Source: Rhizobium sp. Pop5 (GTDB lineage: Bacteria; Pseudomonadota; Alphaproteobacteria; Rhizobiales; Rhizobiaceae). From it: a stretch of DNA of 64,000 nt. Both the position numbers and the translations under genes were made by a program. Below the pieces are notes generated by a model. The model was not told where the DNA came from. It did no database searches and saw only the letters and a list, made by a program, of their open reading frames with translations. The DNA is taken from NCBI RefSeq assembly GCF_024721175.1, contig NZ_CP099401.1:439519-503518 (forward strand), in the 5' to 3' direction. This document shows positions 25,801 to 34,327 of the stretch, piece by piece. Within the stretch, counting starts at the first letter, position 1, and the number at the start of each line of letters is the position of its first letter.

Positions 25801-27033
25801 ATGAAGACCATGATGAAGCTTTTTCTTGCCGGCGTGGCTCTCGCCGGTCTCTTCGCCGCGGCGCAGGCCGAGGACAAGCCGACGATCGAGATCATGTCGT
25901 CCTGGACGTCGGGCGGCGAAGCCGCGGCCCTTAACGTCATCAAGACGGAATTCGAAAAGCGCGGCGGCGTCTGGAAGGATTCCTCAATCGCCGGTTTCGG
26001 CGCAGCCGACGCCGCTTTCCAGAACCGTATCGTTGCCGGTGATGCGCCCGGCGCCAAGCAGGGCGTCATCGGCCTTGCCGCCGCCGATTTCGTCAGCCAG
26101 GGCCTGTTCAATCCGATCGACGACGTCGCCGCTGCCGGCAAATGGGCCGATGCTTTGCCGAAATCGATCCATGATCTCATTTCCTATGACGGCAAGGTCT
26201 ATCTCGCTCCAACAGGCGCCCACGGTGAAAGCTGGGTCTTCTATTCCAAGGAAGCCTTCGGCAAGGCTGGTATCGCGCAGGAACCGAAGAGCTGGGACGA
26301 GTTCTTCGCCGATCTCGACAAGCTGAAGGCCGCCGGCGTCGTCCCGGTCGCCTGGGGCGGCCAGCCCTGGCAGCAGACCAAGGTCTTCAACATGATCCTG
26401 CTTTCGCAGGTCGGGATCGACGGCTTCCTGAAGATCTATGCCGACAAGGACAAGAGCGAGGCGTCCGTCGAGGGCGTGAAGAAGACCCTCGAAATCCTCG
26501 GCAAGCTGCGCGGCTATGTCGATGCGGGTGCCGCCGGCCGCAACTGGAACGATGCGACCGCCATGCTGATCACTGCCAAAGCCGGTGTGCAGTTCATGGG
26601 CGATTGGGCGAAGGGCGAATTCACCGTTGCCGGCAAGCAGCCAGGCAAGGACTATGGCTGCATGATCGCGCCGGAGTCGAAGGGCATGGTCTATATCGCC
26701 GACTCCCTCTGGTTCCCCAAGACCGGCAAGGCTGCGACCGACAAGGCGCAGAAACTTCTTGCCGAAGTCGTCATGGACCCGACCGTCCAGGTCGAGTTCG
26801 CCCTCAAAAAGGGCTCGGTTCCGATGCGCTCCGACGTCGACAAGTCGAAACTTGACGCCTGCGCCCAGAAGGGCCTCGAACTGATGAGCGCCGGCGCCAT
26901 CGTGCCGGATCAGGCGATCGTGCTCACGCCGCAGCAGGTCGGTGCGCTCGACGATTTCGTCGACGAATATTGGAGCGGCGGTTCGAACGACGCGGCGTCT
27001 GCGGCCGAGAATTTCTTCGCCATCTTCGAGTAG
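25801..27033 (+). CDS. Sugar ABC transporter binding protein (SBP_bac_1)
   Basis: 410 residues with a signal peptide (residues 1-23, cleavage after AQA) and the SBP_bac_1 architecture of maltose/oligosaccharide binders. Seen: IEIMSSWTSGGEAAALNVI at the mature N-terminus, NWNDATAMLITAKAGVQFMG and GKDYGCMIAPESKGMVYIAD in the second lobe. It belongs to the CUT1 importer completed by permeases at 27134 and 28021 and the ATPase at 28914. A pair of strong hairpins follows its stop, common after highly expressed binding proteins. Confidence 0.92.
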   Translation: MKTMMKLFLAGVALAGLFAAAQAEDKPTIEIMSSWTSGGEAAALNVIKTEFEKRGGVWKDSSIAGFGAADAAFQNRIVAGDAPGAKQGVIGLAAADFVSQGLFNPIDDVAAAGKWADALPKSIHDLISYDGKVYLAPTGAHGESWVFYSKEAFGKAGIAQEPKSWDEFFADLDKLKAAGVVPVAWGGQPWQQTKVFNMILLSQVGIDGFLKIYADKDKSEASVEGVKKTLEILGKLRGYVDAGAAGRNWNDATAMLITAKAGVQFMGDWAKGEFTVAGKQPGKDYGCMIAPESKGMVYIADSLWFPKTGKAATDKAQKLLAEVVMDPTVQVEFALKKGSVPMRSDVDKSKLDACAQKGLELMSAGAIVPDQAIVLTPQQVGALDDFVDEYWSGGSNDAASAAENFFAIFE

Positions 27034-27041
27034 GATCGTGC

Positions 27042-27097
27042 CCGTGGCGCCGGATTGATCCCGACGCCACGGCTGCCGGCCGCGCGCCCTGCGCGGC
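27042..27097 (+). repeat. Two intercistronic hairpins after the binding-protein gene
   Basis: Inverted repeats CCGTGGCG...CGCCACGG (27042-27072) and GCCGCGC...GCGCGGC (27079-27097), no T-run. They lie in the 100-base gap between binding protein and first permease and probably stabilise the upstream mRNA segment or attenuate readthrough, giving more binding protein than permease. Confidence 0.55.
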
Positions 27098-27133
27098 GGT
27101 GCGTGTTCCGCTTTCCCGTCAAAGAGCTGGCCG

Positions 27134-28021
27134 ATGTCCATCAAACGCAAGCGCAATCTTTCCGCGACCATCGCCCTCTTGCCGACATGGTTTGCCGCGG
27201 TCGTGGTCTTCATCGGCACTATGGCCTGGTCGATCCGGCTCTCCTTCACCAATTCCACACTCTTTCCGTCCTCGACCTATGTCGGCTTTGCGCAGTATTC
27301 GAAGCTCTTCGCCTCCGCCAAATGGCTCGCCTCGCTGCAAAATGTGCTGATCTTCGGCGTCCTCTACGTGGCTGGCTGCCTCGTGCTCGGCTTCCTGCTG
27401 GCCGCAGCACTGGACCGCAAGATCCGCTTCGAAAGCGCCTTCAGGACGATCTTCCTCTACCCCTACGCAATGTCCTTCGTGGTAACAGGGCTGATCTGGC
27501 AATGGATGCTCAATCCCACACTCGGCATCCAGGCGAGCGTGCGTTCGCTCGGCTGGGAAAGCTTCGTGCTCGACTGGGTCGTCAATCGCGACATGGCGAT
27601 CTATGCGCTGGTGCTCGCCGGCGTATGGCAGGGCGCGGGGCTTGTCATGGTGATTGCGCTCGCCGGCATACGAGGCATCGAGGCCGAGCAGTGGAAGGCG
27701 GCGCGCATAGACGGCATTCCCGTCTGGCGCATCTATGTCTCGATCATCCTTCCCCAGCTCGGGCCGGCGCTCGCCGCTGCCGGCATGCTGCTCGCCATGG
27801 GCGTGATCAAGACCTACGACATCGTCGTCGCCATGACCAATGGCGGCCCCGGCAATGCGACCGAAGTGCCGGCGAAATTCATCATGGACAATCTGTTCGG
27901 CCGCCAGAACCTCGGCCTCGCCACAGCCGGCGCGACGGTGCTCGTCCTAGGCGTCATCATCGCGGTCGCGCCGTTCCGCTACGCGATGCACATGCGCAAC
28001 CAGGCAAAGGGAGCGGCGTGA
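27134..28021 (+). CDS. Sugar ABC transporter permease 1 (CUT1, MalF-like)
   Basis: 295 residues, six predicted membrane helices. The EAA loop reads EAEQWKAARIDGIPVWRIYV (about residues 182-201), followed by AMTNGGPGNATEVPAKFIMD, a hallmark of MalF/UgpA-type permeases. The stop overlaps the ATG of the next permease (TGATG), so translation is coupled. Confidence 0.92.
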   Translation: MSIKRKRNLSATIALLPTWFAAVVVFIGTMAWSIRLSFTNSTLFPSSTYVGFAQYSKLFASAKWLASLQNVLIFGVLYVAGCLVLGFLLAAALDRKIRFESAFRTIFLYPYAMSFVVTGLIWQWMLNPTLGIQASVRSLGWESFVLDWVVNRDMAIYALVLAGVWQGAGLVMVIALAGIRGIEAEQWKAARIDGIPVWRIYVSIILPQLGPALAAAGMLLAMGVIKTYDIVVAMTNGGPGNATEVPAKFIMDNLFGRQNLGLATAGATVLVLGVIIAVAPFRYAMHMRNQAKGAA

Positions 28022-28905
28022 TGACTAAGTCTCACCCGAACGGGCCGAAGCCGGCGCGGATCACAGCGGGACGCATCGGCCTCTATGCCTTCCTAGTCGC
28101 CGCGGCACTTTTCTTCCTTCTGCCCCTTTATACGATGGTGGTCACCTCGCTGAAGTCCATGGACGAAATCCGGCTTGGGCAGATATTCGCTCTGCCCGCC
28201 GAGCTCGATTTCTCTGCCTGGGTGACCGCCTGGTCGGGCGCCTGCATGGGAACCGTCTGCGTCGGCATCCGCAGCGGCTTCTGGAATTCGGTGGCGATCA
28301 CCGTTCCCGCGGTCGCACTCTCGGTCTTCATTGGCGCCGTCAACGGCTATGCGCTGTCGCTCTGGCGGCCGCGCGGGGCAAACCTGCTCTTCGGCCTGCT
28401 GATGGCCGGGGGGCTCATTCCCTATCAGATCTTCCTCTATCCCATGGTCCGGGCCATGGCGAATATCGGTCTCTACAATTCGCTCGCCGGCATCATTCTC
28501 GTCCATGTCATCTTCGGCCTGCCGCTGGTGACGCTGCTCTTCCGCAACTATTTCGTCAGCGTGCCGGAGGAGCTCTGCAAGGCCGCGCGCGTCGACGGCG
28601 CCGGTTTCTGGCGCATCTTCTTCGAGATCATGCTGCCAATCGCCGTGCCGATGATCGTCGTGGTCTCCATGCTGCAATTCACCGGCATCTGGAACGACTT
28701 CCTGCTCGGCCTCGTCTTCGCCGGGCGCGACTACCTGCCGATGACCGTGCAGCTCAACAACATCGTCAACACCACGATGGGCGAGCGCACCTACAACGTG
28801 AACATGGCGGCAACAATTTTGACCGCCGTCGTTCCGCTCGCCATCTATTTCCTGTCCGGCCGCTGGTTCGTACGCGGCATCGCCGCCGGCGCAGTCAAGG
28901 GGTAA
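28021..28905 (+). CDS. Sugar ABC transporter permease 2 (CUT1, MalG-like)
   Basis: 294 residues starting at ATG 28021; long open frame upstream is out of phase with the first permease. Membrane helix 1 at about residues 20-42, periplasmic part rich in charged residues, then EAA loop ELCKAARVDGAGFWRIFFEI (about 183-202) and FTGIWNDFLLGLVFAG, typical of MalG-like subunits. Forms the heterodimeric channel with the 27134 protein. Confidence 0.92.
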   Translation: MTKSHPNGPKPARITAGRIGLYAFLVAAALFFLLPLYTMVVTSLKSMDEIRLGQIFALPAELDFSAWVTAWSGACMGTVCVGIRSGFWNSVAITVPAVALSVFIGAVNGYALSLWRPRGANLLFGLLMAGGLIPYQIFLYPMVRAMANIGLYNSLAGIILVHVIFGLPLVTLLFRNYFVSVPEELCKAARVDGAGFWRIFFEIMLPIAVPMIVVVSMLQFTGIWNDFLLGLVFAGRDYLPMTVQLNNIVNTTMGERTYNVNMAATILTAVVPLAIYFLSGRWFVRGIAAGAVKG

Positions 28906-28913
28906 CTCATTCC

Positions 28914-29996
28914 ATGCAATCCGCCGTCTCCGTCAAGGACCTGAAGATCGCCTATGGCGACCATACGGTGATCGAGAAGATGTCGATCGACATCGCACCC
29001 CGCGAATTCCTGGTGCTGCTTGGCCCTTCCGGCTGCGGCAAGTCCACGCTTCTGAACGCCATCGCCGGCCTGCAGGACATTACAGCGGGCGAGGTCTGGA
29101 TCTCAGGCAAGAATGTCAGCTGGGAGGAGCCGAAGGACCGCGGCATCGGCATGGTCTTCCAGTCCTACGCGCTCTACCCGCGCATGTCGGTCCGCAAGAA
29201 CCTCTCCTTCGGGCTTCGCGTCGCCGGTCTGCCAAAGGCGGAGATCGAGGCGCGCGTCGCCCGCACGGCCTCGCTTCTCCATCTCGATAAATTGCTCGAC
29301 CGGCGCCCGGCTGAGCTTTCCGGCGGGCAGCGCCAGCGCGTCGCGATCGGCCGGGCGCTGGTGCGTGAAGTCGATGTCTTCCTTTTCGACGAACCGCTGT
29401 CGAACCTCGATGCCAAGCTGCGCAACGAATTGCGCGTCGAGATCAAGAAGCTGCACCAGCGCCTCGGCAACACCATGATCTATGTGACCCACGATCAGGT
29501 CGAAGCCCTGACGCTCGCCGACCGGATCGCCATCATGCGCGACGGCGTGATCCAGCAGCTCGCCTCCCCGGCCGAGATCTACCGCCGCCCGGCCAATCTC
29601 TTCGTTGCCGGCTTCATCGGCGCTCCGGCGATGAATTTCATCGAGGGCCGGATTGAGCAAGGCCGCGGGTCGCCGATCTTCCGGAGCAATGGCTTGGCCT
29701 TCGATCTCTCCGGTTACTCTTTCCGCGCAGCCGCGGCAGAAGGACCGGCGACGCTCGGTTTTCGCCCCGAGCATCTTGTACTCGACGGAACGGCAAGCGG
29801 CCTGCCGATCATCCCGGGCCGTGTTTCCGTCGTCGAGCCGATGGGATCGGATGCCGTCGTCTGGTTTGATTGGGGAGACCAAAGCCTATCGCTCCGGCTG
29901 ATGGGCGACGTCACTCTCGAGCCCGGCGACGCGGTGTCGTCCGGCCTCGATATTGCCAAGGCCTCCCTCTTCGGCGCCGACGGATCGCGGCTGTGA
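28914..29996 (+). CDS. Sugar ABC transporter ATPase (UgpC/MsmK-like)
   Basis: 360 residues: ATPase domain (about 1-235) and C-terminal OB-fold regulatory domain. Walker A GPSGCGKST near residue 38, Q-loop VFQSYALYPRMSV, signature LSGGQRQRVAIGRAL, Walker B FLFDEPLSNLDAKLR, switch VTHDQVEAL, and the C-terminal GFRPEH typical of MalK-type subunits. It begins eight bases after the second permease. Confidence 0.93.
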   Translation: MQSAVSVKDLKIAYGDHTVIEKMSIDIAPREFLVLLGPSGCGKSTLLNAIAGLQDITAGEVWISGKNVSWEEPKDRGIGMVFQSYALYPRMSVRKNLSFGLRVAGLPKAEIEARVARTASLLHLDKLLDRRPAELSGGQRQRVAIGRALVREVDVFLFDEPLSNLDAKLRNELRVEIKKLHQRLGNTMIYVTHDQVEALTLADRIAIMRDGVIQQLASPAEIYRRPANLFVAGFIGAPAMNFIEGRIEQGRGSPIFRSNGLAFDLSGYSFRAAAAEGPATLGFRPEHLVLDGTASGLPIIPGRVSVVEPMGSDAVVWFDWGDQSLSLRLMGDVTLEPGDAVSSGLDIAKASLFGADGSRL

Positions 29997-30080
29997 CGCG
30001 CTATCCCTTCGTTTTCCTGCAATTGCGGTCGCGCCTCCCACCGTCTTGAGGATTGCTTCAGAAACAGGATTTGGAAAGAT

Positions 30081-31733
30081 ATGCCTGAGATCGTCTATGA
30101 TGCGCTGGTGATCGGCTCCGGCGCGGCGGGTTCCTTCGCGGTCAAAGAACTGACGGCACAGGGACTGTCGGTGCTGCTGCTCGAGGCCGGTCCGGCCGTC
30201 GGACCCGGGGATTTCGACCCCGCCCGCAAGAAAGAGCCCGCCAGCAGCATCAATATCTGGGAACGTGCACGAGCAACCCTCAAGGGGCAGCCGATCCAGG
30301 CGCGCGCGGCCTTTTTTACAGAGCGTTTCAGCCACTTCTTCGTCAACGACCGCAAGAACCCTTATACGACGCCGAAAGGGGAACCCTTCCTCTGGATCCG
30401 CGGACGACAGGGTGGCGGGCGCCTCCATAGTTTCGGCCGGGTGTTGCTGCGCTGGACCGACGACGATTTCAAGATCCGGTCGCGCTCCGGTAAGGGCGTG
30501 GACTGGCCGGTTTCCTATGACGAGTTGAAGCCATTCTACGACGAGGTGGAAGCCTATCTCGGGCTCTACGGCAACAAGGACAATGTGGCGACCCTGCCTG
30601 ATGGCATCTATGCGAAGCCGGCAGGCCTGACGCCCGCAGAACAGCTGTTCAAGCAGGCTGTGGAAAGCCGCTGGCCGGAACGGCACGTCGTCTCCTGGCG
30701 CTACATCGCGCCCGATGCAGATCGCATGCCGCGGCCGCTCAGCGAAGCAAAGGCGGGCGGCCGCCTGGCGATCCGCTACGATGCCGTCGTTCGCCGCATC
30801 ACCACGGACGAGAAAACTGGCCGCGCCACCGGCGCGGAATTCATCGATCGCAACACCGGTGAGGTATCGACCGCTCGCGCGGCGACAGTGGTCTTGTCTG
30901 CCTCGCCAATCGAGAGCGTGCGACTGCTCCTCAATTCGGCTTCGGCGAAGCATCCGAACGGCCTTGGAAACAGCTCCGGTGTTCTCGGCCGCTACTTCAT
31001 GGATCAGCTTCCATGCCTCGCCTTCGGCTCCTTCTCGAAGGCGAAGGGCTGGTCGCCGGACCGCTCCGCCCCGATCGATCCGTTCTACAACCCGTCAGGG
31101 GGGATCTTCATACCGCGCTTCGGCGAGAGCGATGCCGCCCGCGGCGACTTCGACTACCAGGGCAGCGTCGGCCGCGCGCCGGTTTCGGGGGATGCCGACG
31201 CGCGCCTCGCTTTCTTCGGCTTCGGTCGCATGTTGCCTTACGCCGATAATCGCATCAGCCTTGATATCATGCGCAGGGACGCCTGGGGCATTCCAGTGCC
31301 GCACATTCGCTGCGTCATGCAGGAAGAGGAACAGGCGCTCTTGCGTCAGCAGGAGGAAACGCTCGTCGACATGATCAGGCAAGTCGGTGGCGATCTCGAA
31401 TTCATCGGCTCGCCCACCGGTCTCAAGGAGATGGGCAAGGGCGCTTTCCCCGAAGCCGATGCCTTTAGCCGCTTCCTATTCCGCACATGGTTCCGCAAGA
31501 CAATGTGCATGGGCGCGGCGATTCATGAGACGGGCGGCGCGCGCATGGGCGAAACCGCAGACGCTGCGGTGCTCAACCCCTACAACCAGGTCTGGGACGC
31601 TCCGAACCTCATCGTCACCGATGCCAGCGCCTTTCCCGGCAGTGGTATCGCCGGCACCACGCTCACCGTCATGGCGCTGACGATCCGTGCCTGTCGAAAC
31701 CTGGGCGATCAGTATCGGGCAGGGCAGCTGTAG
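30081..31733 (+). CDS. GMC-family FAD oxidoreductase (glycoside 3-dehydrogenase-like)
   Basis: 550 residues. FAD-binding GSGAAGSFAVKELTAQG (residues 13-29) with acidic LLEAG at the end of strand 2, the GMC signature region FLWIRGRQGGGRLHSFGRV, and a GMC C-terminal domain with catalytic His in AIHETGGARMG and FPGSGIAGTTLTVMALTIRA. Glucose-methanol-choline enzymes of this branch include membrane-linked glucoside 3-dehydrogenases and sugar/polyol oxidases. As last gene of the LacI operon with a sugar importer and an AP_endonuc_2-like protein, oxidation of the sugar moiety at C3 before cleavage is a plausible role. No Tat signal is seen, so it is probably cytoplasmic, unlike the periplasmic Agrobacterium-type enzyme. 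Confidence 0.85.
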   Translation: MPEIVYDALVIGSGAAGSFAVKELTAQGLSVLLLEAGPAVGPGDFDPARKKEPASSINIWERARATLKGQPIQARAAFFTERFSHFFVNDRKNPYTTPKGEPFLWIRGRQGGGRLHSFGRVLLRWTDDDFKIRSRSGKGVDWPVSYDELKPFYDEVEAYLGLYGNKDNVATLPDGIYAKPAGLTPAEQLFKQAVESRWPERHVVSWRYIAPDADRMPRPLSEAKAGGRLAIRYDAVVRRITTDEKTGRATGAEFIDRNTGEVSTARAATVVLSASPIESVRLLLNSASAKHPNGLGNSSGVLGRYFMDQLPCLAFGSFSKAKGWSPDRSAPIDPFYNPSGGIFIPRFGESDAARGDFDYQGSVGRAPVSGDADARLAFFGFGRMLPYADNRISLDIMRRDAWGIPVPHIRCVMQEEEQALLRQQEETLVDMIRQVGGDLEFIGSPTGLKEMGKGAFPEADAFSRFLFRTWFRKTMCMGAAIHETGGARMGETADAAVLNPYNQVWDAPNLIVTDASAFPGSGIAGTTLTVMALTIRACRNLGDQYRAGQL

Positions 31734-31851
31734 GCGCGCTTCGGCGGCGGGTGACGTAAGATCCTGCCATCTACGCAGATGGTTGGCAGAAACCGTCACA
31801 TAAACTTCGCAGTGACATGCTTCCTGTCAAAACAAGCAAAAGGGAAAGACC

Positions 31852-32766
31852 ATGTCTCAAAAAGATCAGGACCAGCTTAGCCGCATAAAGGCTGAAATCG
31901 CCGACAGCTTCGATGAGGAGCTGGAAATGCAGATGGAAGAGGACCGCCTGGACGATCTGGTCGCCGAGGGGATGTCGGGACCGGCGGAGCAGACGCTCGA
32001 TCGCAAGATGTACTTCCGGGAACTCTTCCGGCTGCAGCACGAACTGGTGCGGCTGCAGGATTGGGTTCAGTATAAGAAGCTGAAGGTTGTCGTGCTTTTC
32101 GAAGGCCGGGATTCGGCCGGCAAGGGCGGCGCCATCAAGCGTGTGACCCAAAGGCTCAACCCGCGCGTCTGCCGGACTGTCGCACTGCCTGCTCCGACCG
32201 AACGGGAACGCCATCAATGGTATTTCCAGCGTTATGTCCCGCATCTTCCCACAGCCGGCGAAATCGTGCTCTTCGACCGGAGCTGGTACAATCGCGCCGG
32301 TGTCGAGCGCGTGATGGGGTTCTGCACGCCCGGTGAACTGGAGGAGTTCTTCCGTTCCGTTCCGGAATTCGAGCGCATGCTCGTCCGCTCCGGTATCGTG
32401 CTGATCAAATACTGGTTTTCGATCACCGACGAGGAGCAGGAATTCCGCTTCCAGATGCGCATCCACGATCCGCTGAAGCAATGGAAGCTTTCGCCGATGG
32501 ATATGGAAAGCCGCGTCCACTGGGAAGAGTATACCAAAGCCAAGGAAGAAATGCTGGCGCGCACGCATACCCAGGACGCGCCCTGGTGGGTGGTCCAGGC
32601 CGTGGATAAGAAGCGGGCGCGGTTGAACTGCATCGCCCATCTTCTCGAGCAGATTCCCTACGAGGATGTGCCGAAGACGGAGATCAAGCTGCCCGACCGC
32701 ATCCGCCATGCCGACTACATCAGGACGCCGGTTCCAGCCGACATGTACGTGCCAGAGCGTTATTGA
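31852..32766 (+). CDS. ppk2: Polyphosphate kinase 2 (PPK2)
   Basis: 304 residues, PPK2 family; transfers phosphate between polyphosphate and nucleotides (usually making GTP/ATP from NDP). Walker A GRDSAGKGG at residues 85-93, lid module RHQWYFQRYVPHLPTAGEI, Walker B LFDRSWYNRAGVERVMGF, and the C-terminal APWWVVQAVDKKRARLNCI. N-terminal acidic coiled extension (about 1-45). Single-gene unit with AAAGGG ahead of the ATG and a strong hairpin downstream at 32837-32864. Regulation and nucleotide preference are not visible. Confidence 0.93.
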   Translation: MSQKDQDQLSRIKAEIADSFDEELEMQMEEDRLDDLVAEGMSGPAEQTLDRKMYFRELFRLQHELVRLQDWVQYKKLKVVVLFEGRDSAGKGGAIKRVTQRLNPRVCRTVALPAPTERERHQWYFQRYVPHLPTAGEIVLFDRSWYNRAGVERVMGFCTPGELEEFFRSVPEFERMLVRSGIVLIKYWFSITDEEQEFRFQMRIHDPLKQWKLSPMDMESRVHWEEYTKAKEEMLARTHTQDAPWWVVQAVDKKRARLNCIAHLLEQIPYEDVPKTEIKLPDRIRHADYIRTPVPADMYVPERY

Positions 32767-32836
32767 AAGCATGGTCGCAACCGGTCGAACTCGGGCAAAT
32801 AGCCGGAGCGTACGGCAATTCATCCCGGATTGCTCT

Positions 32837-32864
32837 GCTACGCCATGCGAGAGCGTGGCGTAGC
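32837..32864. terminator. Hairpin between convergent ppk2 and diguanylate cyclase genes
   Basis: Twelve-base stem (one G-T pair) GCTACGCCATGC with a GAGA tetraloop and GCGTGGCGTAGC. Located between two convergent stop codons, so a bidirectional terminator is likely, though neither side has a clear T-run. Confidence 0.55.
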
Positions 32865-32906
32865 GACCCGATCGGAATTGTCACGTTATCGAGCGTTGAG
32901 CGGTCT

Positions 32907-34082
32907 TTATCGCAGGCAGCCTGCTGTCTGACTGTCGGTTGGCCCGGGTGAAGTGAGGAGCGGCGAATGAACGTACAACTGAACCCTGTCGCGGCCACCC
33001 CGCTTCGCGCAGTAGAGCGCTTGGTCGGCCTGGTCTCGAAGCTTCTGTAAATCTCCAGCGCCCTTCCAAAGCGCAACGCCCACGCTCACGCCAGGGCTTA
33101 TTACCGTGGTGCCGGCCGAAAACACCAGAGCCTTGACCGCCCGACGAACCTCTTCGGCTTTGGCGAAAGCTGTTTCTTCGGTCTGGTTGCCTAGAAACAG
33201 CGCGAATTCTTCTCCACCAAGCCGGCCAAGCGACATTCCCTTTCCGGCAATGGCAGCGATGGCTTGAGCCACGCCGACAAGCACCACATCGCCGGTCTCA
33301 TGGCCATAAAGGTCGTTGACGCTCTTGAAATGATCGATGTCGATCATGATGAAGGCGTCACCGTTCCTCGGCGCGCCCGGAAGAGATGCGAGGAAACGCT
33401 GCCGGTTTGGTATTCCGGTCAGGGCATCCGTGTTTGCCAGATGTCTCAGCTGCGATTCGGCTCGTTCCTGCACGAGCACAACCACGAACAGCGCCAGGGA
33501 GAAGTGGCAGATAATCAGCAGGAAGAAGGCATAGCGTGGTTCGATCGGCGCATGATCAGGAAAAATCATTCCGACAACCACCAGTGCCGAAAATGCCGTC
33601 GCAGCCGAAAGGGACGCGAGAAGACCCAACCTCGCCGGCAGGCGGTCGGCGAAAAAGTCTTTCACAATTCTGGTGCCGGAGGTCGTCAGGAAGGCCGCGG
33701 CAGCGGCGTTGAAGATTGCTGCTCGTGCCGGATTGTATTCATACCAGTGCATGCCCCCGACAATCGCCGACAAGATCAGCGCGGCCGCAACGAGAATCCA
33801 GTCGGACCATTTTCGCTGGCGGCAACTCAGCCGGAGCAACCCCATTGCCATCAGCGAATAGCCTGTCACGCCGACGGAAAAGCTTCCGAAAGTCCAGAGC
33901 ACGACTGCTATCGAGCCCTGCTCACCCATTCCGGCAAGCGTCGATGCGACGGCGAGAAGGCAACAACCGACCGCGAGAAGATCAAGCCCGGGCTCTCTGG
34001 AACGCCACCTGACATAGGAAAAACAGATCGCGCCGACGATGAAGGAAGATTTATGAAGAAGAAGAACTGTGGCGAGATCCAT
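32907..34082 (-). CDS. Membrane-bound diguanylate cyclase (GGDEF)
   Basis: 391 residues from ATG 34082; an in-frame TTG at 34100 is the alternative and neither has a strong ribosome site. About six membrane helices fill residues 1-215, then a GGDEF domain: DALTGIPNRQRF, IMIDIDHFKSVNDLYGHETGD (metal Asp), active-site GGEEF at residues 289-293, and ADQALYCAKRGGRD. The motif GGEEF is competent for cyclic-di-GMP synthesis. The inhibitory I-site (RxxD five residues upstream) is absent, since the sequence there reads GKGMSLGR, so product inhibition may be lost. The membrane part has no recognised sensor. Confidence 0.88.
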   Translation of the reverse strand: MDLATVLLLHKSSFIVGAICFSYVRWRSREPGLDLLAVGCCLLAVASTLAGMGEQGSIAVVLWTFGSFSVGVTGYSLMAMGLLRLSCRQRKWSDWILVAAALILSAIVGGMHWYEYNPARAAIFNAAAAAFLTTSGTRIVKDFFADRLPARLGLLASLSAATAFSALVVVGMIFPDHAPIEPRYAFFLLIICHFSLALFVVVLVQERAESQLRHLANTDALTGIPNRQRFLASLPGAPRNGDAFIMIDIDHFKSVNDLYGHETGDVVLVGVAQAIAAIAGKGMSLGRLGGEEFALFLGNQTEETAFAKAEEVRRAVKALVFSAGTTVISPGVSVGVALWKGAGDLQKLRDQADQALYCAKRGGRDRVQLYVHSPLLTSPGPTDSQTAGCLR

Positions 34083-34327
34083 CGTCAAACCGAGTACCAA
34101 CTAAGGACGTTGATGCACATAATCGCCAATGACTACTTTTGAATGAATCCAAGTAAGTTCATCGAGCGGAGAACGCTGCCGTTGTTCATATGGGATGTTT
34201 CTCGTCGCTGTCGCCGACCGATTGTTGCCGATGATCGTCAGAGCATGTATCCGGTCCGCCGGAAGTCCGTTCTGCAACACGCACCGCGGCCATTTTTTTG
34301 CCTCGCTGCCCAATAAATAAGATACGA

